A stretch of 5,106 nt of DNA, from assembly GCA_018830205.1 (NCBI GenBank), contig JAHJSX010000152.1, forward strand, positions 1 through 5,106, in the 5' to 3' direction. Source of the DNA: an archaeon (GTDB lineage Archaea; Hydrothermarchaeota; Hydrothermarchaeia; Hydrothermarchaeales; Hydrothermarchaeaceae). The notes under the pieces were generated by a model. The model was not told where the DNA came from. It worked only from the letters and a program-made list of their open reading frames with translations, and searched no databases. Position 1 is the first letter of the stretch. Each line of letters begins with the position of its first letter. Below are positions 5,091 through 5,106 of this stretch, piece by piece. The position numbers and the translations under genes were made by a program.

Positions 5091-5095
5091 TTTTT
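5091..5095 (+). terminator. Possible oligo-T terminator after the exporter operon
   Basis: TTTTT begins 10 bases after the permease stop codon. A run of five T is a minimal archaeal termination signal, with no hairpin visible, and the window ends 11 bases later, so the call is weak. Confidence 0.3.
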
Positions 5096-5106
5096 GCAGT
5101 GTTTAA

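Overview
The window looks like chromosomal DNA of an archaeon, probably a euryarchaeote-like or uncultivated lineage that I cannot name more closely. TATA-type AT-rich boxes lie about 25-30 bases before the first gene of each transcription unit. Two of these first genes (1409 and 3364) appear to start at or near the predicted transcript 5' end. Genes inside operons instead have good Shine-Dalgarno sequences matching the usual 16S tail. The lone Lrp/AsnC regulator also fits. Genes are dense, and the gaps between units are short and strongly AT-rich.

Layout from left to right. (1) Positions 1-1310, minus strand: an uptake ABC transporter operon of the nitrate/sulfonate/taurine (NMT1/TauA-SsuA) type. 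It has a lipoprotein substrate-binding protein (345-1310) followed without a gap by the permease TauC/SsuC type (344 down to 1, cut by the window edge). The ATPase is not in the window. (2) Positions 1311-1408: a 98-base divergent promoter region with a symmetric TATATATA box and a small palindrome. (3) Positions 1409-2921, plus strand: a two-gene operon of a radical SAM enzyme with an unusually spaced CX7CX2C cluster motif and an Lrp/AsnC-type protein, overlapping by 8 bases. (4) Positions 2934-3161, minus strand: a small cysteine-rich 'two-CW' protein, convergent with the Lrp gene. (5) Positions 3162-3363: an AT-rich divergent regulatory region with an inverted repeat. (6) Positions 3364-5081, plus strand: a DrrA/DrrB-type ABC-2 exporter, with the ATPase and permease joined by an ATGA overlap.

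The most interesting unit is the divergent pair in parts 1 and 3. A small-molecule importer shares a promoter region with an uncharacterised radical SAM enzyme and a co-translated Lrp-family protein. My inference is that the importer brings in a substrate or precursor, the radical SAM enzyme modifies it, and the Lrp protein senses a related small molecule and controls both units. The ABC-2 exporter on the right is a separate unit, probably for a hydrophobic compound or lipid; its substrate cannot be told from sequence.
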